Below are positions 34,934-43,274 of a stretch of DNA of 64,000 nucleotides, piece after piece. The position numbers were made by a program, and so were the translations under genes. The notes beneath the pieces were generated by a model. That model was not told the DNA's origin, did not search any database, and saw only the letters and a list, made by a program, of their open reading frames with translations. Source of the stretch: JAMXLO01 sp963791495 (GTDB taxonomy: Bacteria; Pseudomonadota; Alphaproteobacteria; Acetobacterales; Acetobacteraceae). Each line of letters begins with the position of its first letter. The stretch's first letter is position 1. The stretch is taken from positions 1 through 64,000 of the forward strand of contig CAWBST010000016.1 in assembly GCA_963791495.1 (NCBI GenBank), read 5' to 3'.

Positions 34934-35601
34934 ATCTTCGGAGGCGGGCCGGTACCGGCAGGTGCTGGAGAGGGATGCAGCGGTCCTGGCAGGGCGGGAG
35001 CGACGCCGGCGAATGCGATCGGGAAGGACCGCGCGAGGATGTCTTTGACCAGGCGGGCGTAGCCGCCGTTATGCGCTATGAGGACGTACTGAATTTCCCG
35101 CCACAGCTGATGGCTGGGCAGGATGCCGAGGTCGCGGCAGATATCGGCGATGACGGCGCCGATGGATCGGCGGCGGACTTCGGCGGCGATCTGCTCCGGG
35201 GTGGGCAGGTCGGCCAGAGGGGAGCGGGCTTCGGCGTTGTCGCGCGGGGTCGGGTGGGCGCCGCGCGATTTCCGCCGAGACGGAGCGGCAGCGGTCCTGG
35301 GTTGTGCCGCGTCCAGGCGGGCGGCGCCACGGACGATCCTGGCTTCGAGCGCCTGGGCACGCTGCAGGCCACGGGCGATGCATGCGAGGATCTGGCGGAT
35401 ATCGCTGGTTCGGAAGCGGTAGGTGGCGAGGCCAGGGTCGGTCGCCCCGCGCTGTTGGAATGTGACGGCGAGTTCCTTGGCGTAATCGATGAGTTTGCGG
35501 ACGAGGCTGAGGAGGCGGCCGGCGCGGCTGGGCTTGTCCGTGGCGGCCGGATTGGGATCGGACTGCTGAGGTGGGGCAGAGATGCTGGCCGCGTCGGGCA
35601 T
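34930..35601 (-). CDS. Conserved hypothetical protein with two helical segments
   Basis: The 223-residue protein has disordered, Pro/Ala-rich N- and C-termini. Two helical blocks carry its conserved look: RLLSLVRKLIDYAKELAVTF followed by FRTSDIRQILACIARGLQRA, and later IGAVIADICRDLGILPSHQL. I have the impression of similar proteins in Acetobacteraceae but cannot name a family. No signal peptide or membrane segment. It is convergent with parC, overlapping its stop by 4 bp. Confidence 0.65.
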   Translation of the reverse strand: MPDAASISAPPQQSDPNPAATDKPSRAGRLLSLVRKLIDYAKELAVTFQQRGATDPGLATYRFRTSDIRQILACIARGLQRAQALEARIVRGAARLDAAQPRTAAAPSRRKSRGAHPTPRDNAEARSPLADLPTPEQIAAEVRRRSIGAVIADICRDLGILPSHQLWREIQYVLIAHNGGYARLVKDILARSFPIAFAGVAPALPGPLHPSPAPAGTGPPPKI

Positions 35602-35864
35602 GAACGTAACAAGAACACAATCGCTGGGATGGTGTCAAGGAAAATTTTCCGGGGCTAGCCATGAGCGGGGACGAGTTGGAAGCGATGGCGGTATCTAAAT
35701 GCCGCCTCAGCGGCACAGAACGTGGCATTGGCGTTGGGACGAAGTAGCGAAGCTGGCCCGCACAGTTTTCATACGAACGGAGGAGGCGGCGTCACCGCGC
35801 TTCGACTAGGCCCGATGACAGCGGACGCGGGGAAGCGTTCGCATCCTTCGGGTTCGAGGCATGT
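35602..35864. other. Divergent intergenic region with a GGAAAATTTTCC palindrome
   Basis: The 263-bp gap separates the minus-strand hypothetical gene from the LrgA-like gene. The perfect 12-bp palindrome GGAAAATTTTCC lies at 35639-35650, about 38 bp upstream of the minus-strand start, and is a plausible operator. Otherwise I see no coding capacity that resembles a protein family. Confidence 0.35.
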
Positions 35865-36251
35865 ATGTTGTATGCTGTTCTGGCGCTCATCGCGCTGCAG
35901 TGCCTGGGCGATCTGATGGCGGCGGTCGCCTCGCTGCCGATACCGGGCACGGCGATCGGAATGATGTTGCTGGTTTGCGGCCTGAGCATCCGCGGTTGGT
36001 GGCTTGGCTCGCAACGTGCCGTGCCGGACGCACTGAACCGCCTCGCCGGAAGCTTGCACGGTCATTTTGGCCTGCTGTTCGTACCCGCGGGGGTGGGTGT
36101 GGTGGGCAACATCGACCGGCTGGCGGCGCACGCCCTCGCGCTGCTCGGTGCCGTTCTGCTTTCGACGGCAGCAACGGTCGCTGTCTCGGCGACGATAGCC
36201 GGCATGCGGTCTAAGGTCACCCGCTCCGCCGACAGCGTGGCGGCGGAATAG
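35865..36251 (+). CDS. CidA/LrgA family holin-like membrane protein
   Basis: The 128-residue protein has four predicted membrane helices and the family core SLPIPGTAIGMMLLVCGL followed by GLLFVPAGVGVVGN. LrgA/CidA proteins act with LrgB/CidB in the inner membrane; they were described as holin/antiholin-like modulators of autolysis and, more recently, as transporters of pyruvate or glycolate. The LrgB-like partner follows after 5 bp. The C-terminal 25 residues are an unusual polar tail. Confidence 0.85.
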   Translation: MLYAVLALIALQCLGDLMAAVASLPIPGTAIGMMLLVCGLSIRGWWLGSQRAVPDALNRLAGSLHGHFGLLFVPAGVGVVGNIDRLAAHALALLGAVLLSTAATVAVSATIAGMRSKVTRSADSVAAE

Positions 36252-36256
36252 CGCAA

Positions 36257-36973
36257 GTGCTCGGATCATTGGGAAGGCCGGTCATGTGGCATGGCCCAGC
36301 TCTGCTGCTGTCCCTGACGCTTGGGGCGTACGCAACGGGCGTCGTACTGCAACGCCTCGGCAGGCAGCATCCACTGCTGAACCCGACTTTGATCGCCATC
36401 GGGATCGTCGCAGGTGCGCTAGTCCTTTTCCGCGTGGACTACGGTGGGTATTTCTTGGCCGTGCAGCCCATCCACGTGCTGCTTGGCCCGGCTGTCGTGG
36501 CCCTGGCGGTACCGCTCTACTGCCGCCTGCCGTTGCTTCGGGAGCGTGCGCCTGTGCTTGCGATTGCCTTGATCACGGGCTCGATGACTGCGATCGCGAG
36601 CAGCCTCGCTGCGGGGTGGTGGTTCGGTCTATCCAGAAGCATGTTGCTGTCACTTGCGCCACGATCGACGACGACCGCGGTGTCGATGGCAATCGCAGGA
36701 CAGATCGGCGGGATTCCTGCCATCACCGCCGTGCTTACAGTTCTCACCGGCATCGCCAGCGCACTTATTGGCGGCTACGTGTTGAACGCAATGCGCATCG
36801 AGGATCCTGCGGCGCGTGGTTTTGCCATGGGTCTGGCCGGCCACGGCATCGCGACGGCTCGCGCCTTTCAGGAGAGCGAGACAGCGGGAACGTTCTCTGG
36901 GCTGGCGATGGCGCTGAATGCGCTGGCGACCGCGATGCTGACGCCGTTCGTCGTGCGGCTTCTGGTGCACTGA
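36257..36973 (+). CDS. LrgB/CidB family membrane protein
   Basis: The 238-residue protein, starting with GTG, has about seven membrane segments and the typical LrgB stretches HPLLNPTLIAIGIVAGALVL, LGPAVVALAVPLY, PRSTTTAVSMAIAGQIGGIP and FAMGLAGHGIATARAFQESE. It forms a two-gene unit with the LrgA-like gene. No LytSR-type or LysR-type regulator, the usual controllers, is adjacent; the following LuxR-type regulator may serve instead. Confidence 0.9.
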   Translation: MLGSLGRPVMWHGPALLLSLTLGAYATGVVLQRLGRQHPLLNPTLIAIGIVAGALVLFRVDYGGYFLAVQPIHVLLGPAVVALAVPLYCRLPLLRERAPVLAIALITGSMTAIASSLAAGWWFGLSRSMLLSLAPRSTTTAVSMAIAGQIGGIPAITAVLTVLTGIASALIGGYVLNAMRIEDPAARGFAMGLAGHGIATARAFQESETAGTFSGLAMALNALATAMLTPFVVRLLVH

Positions 36974-37105
36974 TCGGTTCGCAGACGGCCGGCCAGGAGG
37001 TACTGGTCTGCTTGCCTTTCACCCAGCGGCCGGCCTTCCTATGAGAGCGAAGAACTTGCAGGACAGTTTAGCCATGATCGACAGGATGGCCGAGGAGCGC
37101 CGGGT

Positions 37106-38254
37106 ATGACGGTGGCAGTTGGCGAAGACGCTTTGCTGGCAGTTATCGATCGCATTTATGAGTTGGTCGAGCGGCAAGAACTTTGGCCGGAAACCATTGG
37201 TGCGATCGGTGAGCTGATCGGAGGACGACGCGATCTCTGGGGCGTGGAGCCCAGTGCTGAAGGTAGCCATGTGTATATGCTGGGGATTGGGTGCCATCCG
37301 ACGATCTTCCTGTCTCGAAACGACCTGGCGGCTCTCGAGCAGTATGCGCAGGACTTTGGCGAACTCATCGTCCATTTTCTGAAGATCGTGTTCTTGAGCA
37401 CTCTTCGGCCGCAGAGCGACGTGAGCGCGCGCCAAGCTGTTGCGCTGCGAATGGTCCAGCGCTTTCCTCAGGCATTTGAACCTTGGGGGCAAAGCCCGGA
37501 GTCGCCGCCACCGAAAGCAGCATGGCGCAAGTTGCTGGCGGCGCTCTGGGAGGACGGCCGCATATTCAACAGGGACAACCTGCGCCACATGCGCCTGCTT
37601 GCGCCGCATATCGACCGCGCGCTGCGTTTGCAGATGCGGTTGAGTGCCGCCGATCTCCGTGTCGACATGGTATCGGGCGCCTTCGACCGCCTGGCGCTTG
37701 GCGTAGCTTTCGTTGACCGCTCTGGGCGGTCGCTGTGGCTCAATCGGCGGGCGCAGGAGATTCTGGAAGGCTCGAACGAGTTGCGTCTCGCTTCCTCCAG
37801 CGGGCCCGCCGGGCGGGGCCTGTCGGAAGCGAGGACGTTGCGAGAGCTGATCACGGGAGCGGCTTCTGGCAGGAAACAAGGTCTCCTGGCGATCGATCGA
37901 GGCGTCGATGCGAGGCCTCTCCTACTCCTCGCTCTTCCGCTGAAGTCGATTGGTGCGTGCGATCCTTCCATGGAAATTGTGTGGGGCGTCGTCTTTATCA
38001 TCGACCCGGACCGGGTCGACAGACCGACTGTCGATTCCTTGCGACGAGCGTTCGACCTGACCTATCGTGAAGCGCATGTGGCGATAGCCGTTGCGCAGGG
38101 GAATGGTCTGCAAGCTGCCGCCGATGCAATGGGAGTGGCGTTGACCACCGCGCGGAGCCAGCTTCAGCAGGTCTTTGCCAAGACGGGCACACGGCAGCAG
38201 GCAGAGCTCGCGGCCTTGGTGAATAGGACGCTGACTGTTCTCCGACATGACTGA
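37106..38254 (+). CDS. LuxR-type helix-turn-helix transcriptional regulator
   Basis: The 382-residue protein has an N-terminal sensory region (residues 1-300, including a PAS-like part FDRLALGVAFVDRSGRSLWL) and a C-terminal HTH: FDLTYREAHVAIAVAQGNGL then QAAADAMGVALTTARSQLQQ and VFAKTGTRQQAELAAL, the LuxR recognition pattern. This architecture is common in alphaproteobacterial stand-alone regulators with unknown ligands. Neighbours are the Lrg pair upstream and an ABC binding-protein gene downstream, either of which could be its target. Confidence 0.8.
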   Translation: MTVAVGEDALLAVIDRIYELVERQELWPETIGAIGELIGGRRDLWGVEPSAEGSHVYMLGIGCHPTIFLSRNDLAALEQYAQDFGELIVHFLKIVFLSTLRPQSDVSARQAVALRMVQRFPQAFEPWGQSPESPPPKAAWRKLLAALWEDGRIFNRDNLRHMRLLAPHIDRALRLQMRLSAADLRVDMVSGAFDRLALGVAFVDRSGRSLWLNRRAQEILEGSNELRLASSSGPAGRGLSEARTLRELITGAASGRKQGLLAIDRGVDARPLLLLALPLKSIGACDPSMEIVWGVVFIIDPDRVDRPTVDSLRRAFDLTYREAHVAIAVAQGNGLQAAADAMGVALTTARSQLQQVFAKTGTRQQAELAALVNRTLTVLRHD

Positions 38255-38367
38255 GCGGGTGGGCGGCCCACGCGAGCCGCTTCACCTGAACGCCCGTTTG
38301 CCGTAACAAGTCGCCGGCCTCCCGGCGAACGACCGGGCGCCGTAACGCTTCCAGGAGTGATCCGTCC

Positions 38368-39588
38368 ATGCCGCTCGCACGCCGTACGCTGCTTACCAGT
38401 GCCGCCGCCCTCTCGGCTGTCCCGATCCTGCGCGCCCGTGGGCAGGCCAGGCCGGTCATCAAGCTCGGTGTGCTCACCGATCTCAGCGGCACCTATCGTG
38501 ACAACACCGGTCCCACCTCGGTGGCCGCGGCGCAGCTTGCGATCGACGAGATGAAGCCGCATCTCAGCTTCGACGTGGAGCTGATCAGCGCAGATCACCA
38601 GAACAAGCCCGACGTCGCCGCCTCGATCGCGCGCCAGTGGTACGACCAGGGCATCGATGCCACCATCGACGTGCCGACTTCGTCGGTGGCGCTCGCGGTC
38701 GCGCAGGTGGCGAAGGAGAAGGACAAGATCATGCTCAATGCCTCCGCGACCGTGGCGGCGTTGACCTGGGAGCAGTGCAGTCCGAACTCGATCGTGTGGA
38801 GCTTCGACACCTGGGAGAACGCGCATTCGACAGGCGGGGCGCTGATGGCGGCGGGCAACAAGTCGTGGTTCTTCATCACCGCCAACTACGCGTTCGGGCA
38901 GTCGCTGGCGGACCTGACCAAGGAGGTGGTGACGAAGGGCGGCGGCGAGGTGAAGGGCGATCTGCGTTATCCGTTCCCGGATACCACCGACTTCTCATCT
39001 TATCTGACGCAGGCGGCCGCAAGTGGCGCGAAGGTGCTGGGTCTGGCGAATGCCGGCGTCGATACGCAGAACTGCATCAAGCAGGCCGCCGAGTTCGGCC
39101 TGAACAAGACGATGAAGATCGCGCCGCTGCTGCTGTTTCTGACCGACGTCCATTCGCTCGGGCTCGACGTGTGCGGTGGGCTGACCACGACAGAGACTTT
39201 CTATTGGGATCGTGACGACCGCACGCGGGCGTTCACCAAGCGGCTGCTGACCAAGACGCCGAACAACTATCCGAACCAGGCGCATGCCAGTTCCTATGCC
39301 ATCACGCTGCACTACCTGAAGACCGCGCAGCAGATGGGCGCGGCGGAGGCGAAGAAGAGCGGGCGTGCGACGGTGGCGAAACTGAAATCCATACCGACCG
39401 ATGATGATGCGTTCGGCGCCGGTCGCGTGCGCGCGGACGGCCGCGGCGAGTTCCCCGCCTACCTGTTCCAGGTGAAGACCAAGGCCGAGAGCAAGGGACC
39501 GTGGGACCTCTACCAGCTGATCCACACGTCGCCGCCGTCGGAGGTGCTGCATCCGCTTGGCGACGCCTGCAAGTTCCCGACGGCATGA
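38368..39588 (+). CDS. ABC transporter substrate-binding protein, branched-chain amino acid type
   Basis: The 406-residue protein has a Tat-like leader (MPLARRTLLTSAAALSAVPI) and a type I periplasmic binding fold: IKLGVLTDLSGTYRDNTGPT, VELISADHQNKPDVAASIAR, and IDVPTSSVALAVAQVAKEKD. This is the HAAT/LivK-like branch whose members bind amino acids, amides or aromatic acids. No permease or ATPase genes adjoin it, so it is an orphan receptor that must use a distant transporter. The usual start at 38368 directly precedes the leader. Confidence 0.9.
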   Translation: MPLARRTLLTSAAALSAVPILRARGQARPVIKLGVLTDLSGTYRDNTGPTSVAAAQLAIDEMKPHLSFDVELISADHQNKPDVAASIARQWYDQGIDATIDVPTSSVALAVAQVAKEKDKIMLNASATVAALTWEQCSPNSIVWSFDTWENAHSTGGALMAAGNKSWFFITANYAFGQSLADLTKEVVTKGGGEVKGDLRYPFPDTTDFSSYLTQAAASGAKVLGLANAGVDTQNCIKQAAEFGLNKTMKIAPLLLFLTDVHSLGLDVCGGLTTTETFYWDRDDRTRAFTKRLLTKTPNNYPNQAHASSYAITLHYLKTAQQMGAAEAKKSGRATVAKLKSIPTDDDAFGAGRVRADGRGEFPAYLFQVKTKAESKGPWDLYQLIHTSPPSEVLHPLGDACKFPTA

Positions 39589-39601
39589 CGTCCTGATGGG
39601 T

Positions 39602-39626
39602 GCCTCTCTCCTATGGGGGGAGAGGC
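39602..39626 (+). terminator. Hairpin after the ABC binding-protein gene
   Basis: GCCTCTCTCC pairs with GGGGAGAGGC through 10 pairs (one G-U) around a five-base loop, 13 bp after the stop codon. There is no T-run, so a Rho-independent role is plausible but not certain. Confidence 0.45.
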
Positions 39627-39643
39627 GACCTGTCCCGGCGGCT

Positions 39644-39853
39644 TTACTCTGCGGCGAGCGTGGCTGCGGCGGCCGGCCGCGCTCGGTCCTCAGGGACGTG
39701 TCCGTAGCGCCTTACCCATTGCTGTCCGAGGCGCGCGGCCTCGGCGGGTGTCAGCCATGACCATTCGGAACCCCGCGCGCGGACGGCCACCCAGGTGGTG
39801 TCTCCGTCGATGACGCGCTCTTCCACCGAGTAGGGGCCGATTGCTTCGGGCAT
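39644..39853 (-). CDS. Hypothetical small protein
   Basis: From the ATG at 39853 the frame gives 69 residues, MPEAIGPYSVEERVIDGDTT ... LTPAEAARLGQQWVRRYGHV, a mixed, well-balanced composition that looks coding. The longer frame to 39964 adds residues with a poor profile. No signal peptide, membrane segment or recognised family. No strong ribosome site is visible. Confidence 0.5.
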   Translation of the reverse strand: MPEAIGPYSVEERVIDGDTTWVAVRARGSEWSWLTPAEAARLGQQWVRRYGHVPEDRARPAAAATLAAE

Positions 39854-40009
39854 CAGAAGTAGTCCCAAGATGGTTCTGCAAGCCGATGCTACTGACGGCT
39901 CAGTGGACACATAGCAGCGTCCCGGGCTCAGAGGCCACAAAAAAGCCTTAATTACCGCCCGCATCCCGGCTGCCTGTTGCTTGCGTACCGATTAGGGCCA
40001 AAGCCTGCG

Positions 40010-42352
40010 TCACGCAGCCTGCTTGGAGAATGTCGCGGGGTAGTCGCGACCGAATTCGTCGAGACAGCGCATCACCCTCTCCGACTGGCTGCGCATCTCC
40101 CCGACGTAACGTTGGGCCGCACCGCCATCATCTGCTGCGAGGGCGATGAAAGCCTTGCGGCCAAGTTCATGCACTGCGTCATGCGGCGCCTTGATCGCCT
40201 TGAACGAGCCCAAGGACATCGACGCAAGGTCGCTGACGCCGTCGTACCACCGTCCAAATCGACAGTGATGCGGCGACGCCAGGCTGTCGGGCGACGGTTT
40301 CTCGCCGGCAGTCACGGCGTCCGCCACGCGCTTGACGAAGTTGACATGATCGTCCTTCGCCACGCGTGTCAGCTCCGCAATGGTTGTCAGGCTGATGCGG
40401 TCGGCCTCGGCCGCGGGCAACCCGTCGCCGAGAACTGCGATGTGGAGCCCGTCCTCAGACTGCTCCATCACAGTGCCCTCGAGGTGGGTGTTGAACCGCG
40501 GCCGGGTGAGCTCCACCCGCTGGCCGGTCTGCAAGCGCAGCGCCGTGATTGCGTGACAGCCGCGCTCAGAGATGTTGTGAAGCGATGCGGTTTCCGAGCG
40601 ACCCTGGCAGGTCAGTTTAGCCTCGACGTGGCAGGGTCGCCGGCGATACCGACGCCGATCCACTTCGCTGGTGGAGGTGCGGACGAGGTGGATCACCGAC
40701 TTGCGCAGATCCTGCATCTCGCCATCCAGCGCCGTGGTGTTCTCAAGCACGTCCGCTGCCTGCTGTCCGGTCTTCTTCGCTTCGTCTGAGACCTCGGTTG
40801 CGCGGGTGGTCATTGCGTTCGCCGCTGCGGCGGTCTCGGTGACATTGCGGGCGATCTCCGCGGTTGCTGCTCCCTGCTGCTCCACAGCCGCGGCGATCGA
40901 TCCAGCGATCGTGTCGATCTCGCCGACGGTTTCCTCGATTCGGCCGACGGCGTCGACCGATGCTCCGGTCGCTGCGCGAACCTCGGCGATATGGCGGCTG
41001 ATCTCCTCGGTCGATTTCGCCGTCTGGGTGGCCAGTTGCTTCACCTCGCTGGCGACCACGGCGAACCCCTTGCCAGCATCGCCGGCCCTGGCCGCCTCTA
41101 TAGTGGCGTTCAGCGCGAGCAGGTTTGTGCGGGCCGCGATCTCGCTGATCATGTCGGCAACCGCGCCGATCCGCCCGACCTGTTCGTTCAGTGTGCTGAT
41201 GGTCTCCCGCGTGCTGCGACCGGCCTCGACGGCGCGGCCGACCACGGCGCTGGACTGGTTCACCTGACCACCGATCTCGCGGATCGAGGCGGTGAGCTGC
41301 TCGGCCGCGCTGGCCACTGTCTGTGCGTTGGCCAGAGCCTGTGCCGCTGCGCCCGCGGCGCTTTCGGCGGAGGTGCCGGTGCGCGTTGCCGAGTTGCTCA
41401 TGCTGTTGGCTGCTTCGGCCATCGCATGTGTGCGCCGACCGATTGCGGTCAGCGCGGCTGTGGCTTCACTCTCTATCGTTTCTGCCATAGCAACCAGTGC
41501 AGCGCGCTTGGCCGCGTCGGCCTGCTCGCGCTCCTGCTCATGGTCTGCCGCAAGGCGTTCCTCCTTCACCATGTGTTCCTTGAACACGAGAACCGCGCTG
41601 GCCATCTGGCCAATCTCGTCACGCCGCTCGGTGCCTGGAACCTCTGTCGAGAGTACGCCGTTCGCGAGGTGCGCCATTGCGGCCATCAGGCGCTGCAGCG
41701 AGCCGACGATGTCGCGGTTGATCAGCCAGGCGACCGCCAGGCAAACCACGATGATGATGCCGCCAATCGTTGTCAGATCCAGTAATATCGCACGGAACGC
41801 AGCGCTTAGGTCACCGGTGTAGGCACCGGCGGCGAATACCAGGCTCCAGGGAGCAAACCGAGCAACGTAGGCGACCTTCGGCTGCAGCTGTGTCTGTCCT
41901 GGTCTGACGAAGTCATAGGATACAACGCCGTGGTCGCCCGTCCCTAAAGCCTCGATGATGAGGCTCGTGAGCGATTTGCCGCTCGCGTCCTTGACCTTGG
42001 ATGTCGTGTTTTCGAGCTTGGGGTCGGCACCATGAATAACGAAGGTGTTGTCCAGGGTCTGGGCATAGATATAGCCTTCACCTGCATCGAAACGCATGAC
42101 GTGGGCTGCCTTGCGCAACTGTTCCAACGCCTGCTCGCGAGTGAGCTGATGGACGGCAACCTGGTCCTCGAGCGACTGGGCCAGGCCGAGCGTCGTCTGG
42201 ACAACGGCGCGTAGCTTATCGACGCGATCATCAAACATGCGCTGGCGTACGATTGAAGCGCTGACCCCGATTGAGGCGACCAGTGCGAGTGCCGACAGCC
42301 CCATCAAGATGGTGAGCTTGGTGCGGAGCCGGAGGCGGCTGAGAACGTGCAT
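40010..42352 (-). CDS. Methyl-accepting chemotaxis protein with PilZ and CZB domains
   Basis: Domains of the 780-residue protein in order: membrane helix (residues 12-33); periplasmic sCache-like sensor with GEGYIYAQTLDNTFVIHG (about 90-110); second membrane helix (about 190-210); HAMP; MCP signalling domain whose hairpin tip reads EIAARTNLLALNATIEAARA (about 405-430); PilZ (about 562-650) with RRRYRRRPC and NISERG, i.e. the RxxxR and D/NxSxxG c-di-GMP motifs; and CZB (about 665-770) with DDHVNFVKRV, HHCRFGRWYDG and PHDAVHELG, which supply the zinc-binding His3Cys set. It should couple an extracytoplasmic ligand, c-di-GMP and zinc or hypochlorite sensing to CheA. Confidence 0.85.
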   Translation of the reverse strand: MHVLSRLRLRTKLTILMGLSALALVASIGVSASIVRQRMFDDRVDKLRAVVQTTLGLAQSLEDQVAVHQLTREQALEQLRKAAHVMRFDAGEGYIYAQTLDNTFVIHGADPKLENTTSKVKDASGKSLTSLIIEALGTGDHGVVSYDFVRPGQTQLQPKVAYVARFAPWSLVFAAGAYTGDLSAAFRAILLDLTTIGGIIIVVCLAVAWLINRDIVGSLQRLMAAMAHLANGVLSTEVPGTERRDEIGQMASAVLVFKEHMVKEERLAADHEQEREQADAAKRAALVAMAETIESEATAALTAIGRRTHAMAEAANSMSNSATRTGTSAESAAGAAAQALANAQTVASAAEQLTASIREIGGQVNQSSAVVGRAVEAGRSTRETISTLNEQVGRIGAVADMISEIAARTNLLALNATIEAARAGDAGKGFAVVASEVKQLATQTAKSTEEISRHIAEVRAATGASVDAVGRIEETVGEIDTIAGSIAAAVEQQGAATAEIARNVTETAAAANAMTTRATEVSDEAKKTGQQAADVLENTTALDGEMQDLRKSVIHLVRTSTSEVDRRRYRRRPCHVEAKLTCQGRSETASLHNISERGCHAITALRLQTGQRVELTRPRFNTHLEGTVMEQSEDGLHIAVLGDGLPAAEADRISLTTIAELTRVAKDDHVNFVKRVADAVTAGEKPSPDSLASPHHCRFGRWYDGVSDLASMSLGSFKAIKAPHDAVHELGRKAFIALAADDGGAAQRYVGEMRSQSERVMRCLDEFGRDYPATFSKQAA

Positions 42353-42403
42353 GGGAGTTCCCTGGCGTGGGTTCCGAGAAATCCCGATCCTGTCGACGTC
42401 CGA

Positions 42404-43267
42404 TCAATGCGTGATAAACGCGTCCGCCGCCGCTCGGGCCTTGGTGTGTTTTTCGGCCGGCAGGCGGATGCCCAGCAGCCGTTCCGCCTCGTCGGCGACC
42501 GCGGGATCGAGCTGGCGGGGCTGCAGCGAGACCCCCTTGGACAGACGATCGACGATGACCCGGAAAGTGGCCAACCGGCCGAACGGCTTGTTGTTCGCTG
42601 GGATCACATGCCAGGGCGCGCGGCGGGTGGAGGTCTTCTCCACCATGTCCTCGATCGCGTCCTCGTACTCGGACCAGCGGCCGCGATTGCGGAAGTCCTC
42701 GTACGATAGCTTCCAGCGCTTCACCGGATCGGTCAGGCGGGCGCGGAAGCGGCGGAGTTGCTCCTCGGGCGTGATGTGTAGGAACAGCTTCACCAGACGG
42801 GCGCCGTCGGCGAGTAGCATGTGCTCGAAATGGTTGATCTCGTCATAGGCGCGGTGCCATTCGGTGGGGCTGGCGAAAGCTTCCACACGTTCGACCAGCA
42901 CACGGCCATACCAGGAGCGGTCGAACACGACGATCTGGCCGTGTTGCGGCAAGCGCTCCCAGAAGCGCTGCAGGTAGTGCAGATGCTTCTCCCGCCCGTT
43001 CGGTGCCGCGATCGCGTGGACCTTGAAGCTGCGCGGATCGAGCGCCCAGCCGAGCCGGCGCACAACGCCACCCTTGCCGGCGGTGTCCCAGCCTTCCAGC
43101 ACGATCACGGCACGATGCGAGGAGCCCAGGTAGGCCTGCTGCACCAGTTGCAGGGTCTCCTGCATGGTGGCGAGGCGGCGCTCATAGTCGGCGAATTCCA
43201 CCGTCGGAAATCGCTTGATCGAGGCCAGCCTGGGTCTGTCGAGGACAACGAAGTCGGCGGATTTCAT
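42404..43267 (-). CDS. Polyphosphate kinase 2 family protein
   Basis: The 287-residue protein has the PPK2 signatures: Walker A-like VIVLEGWDTAGKGGVVRRLG, the lid-like PNGREKHLHYLQRFWERLP, and Walker B-like IVVFDRSWYGRVLVERVE. PPK2 enzymes phosphorylate nucleoside mono- or diphosphates using polyphosphate; the class cannot be fixed by eye. The ATG at 43267 is preferred over a TTG at 43285 that would overlap the upstream gene. It follows DUF2336 by 7 bp and is probably cotranscribed. Confidence 0.85.
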   Translation of the reverse strand: MKSADFVVLDRPRLASIKRFPTVEFADYERRLATMQETLQLVQQAYLGSSHRAVIVLEGWDTAGKGGVVRRLGWALDPRSFKVHAIAAPNGREKHLHYLQRFWERLPQHGQIVVFDRSWYGRVLVERVEAFASPTEWHRAYDEINHFEHMLLADGARLVKLFLHITPEEQLRRFRARLTDPVKRWKLSYEDFRNRGRWSEYEDAIEDMVEKTSTRRAPWHVIPANNKPFGRLATFRVIVDRLSKGVSLQPRQLDPAVADEAERLLGIRLPAEKHTKARAAADAFITH

Positions 43268-43274
43268 AGGATCA

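Noticed and set aside
34354..35658. 434-residue plus-strand frame overlapping parC and the hypothetical gene
   Set aside because: It is Arg/Gly-rich shadow sequence in the alternate frame of parC followed by antisense of the next gene.
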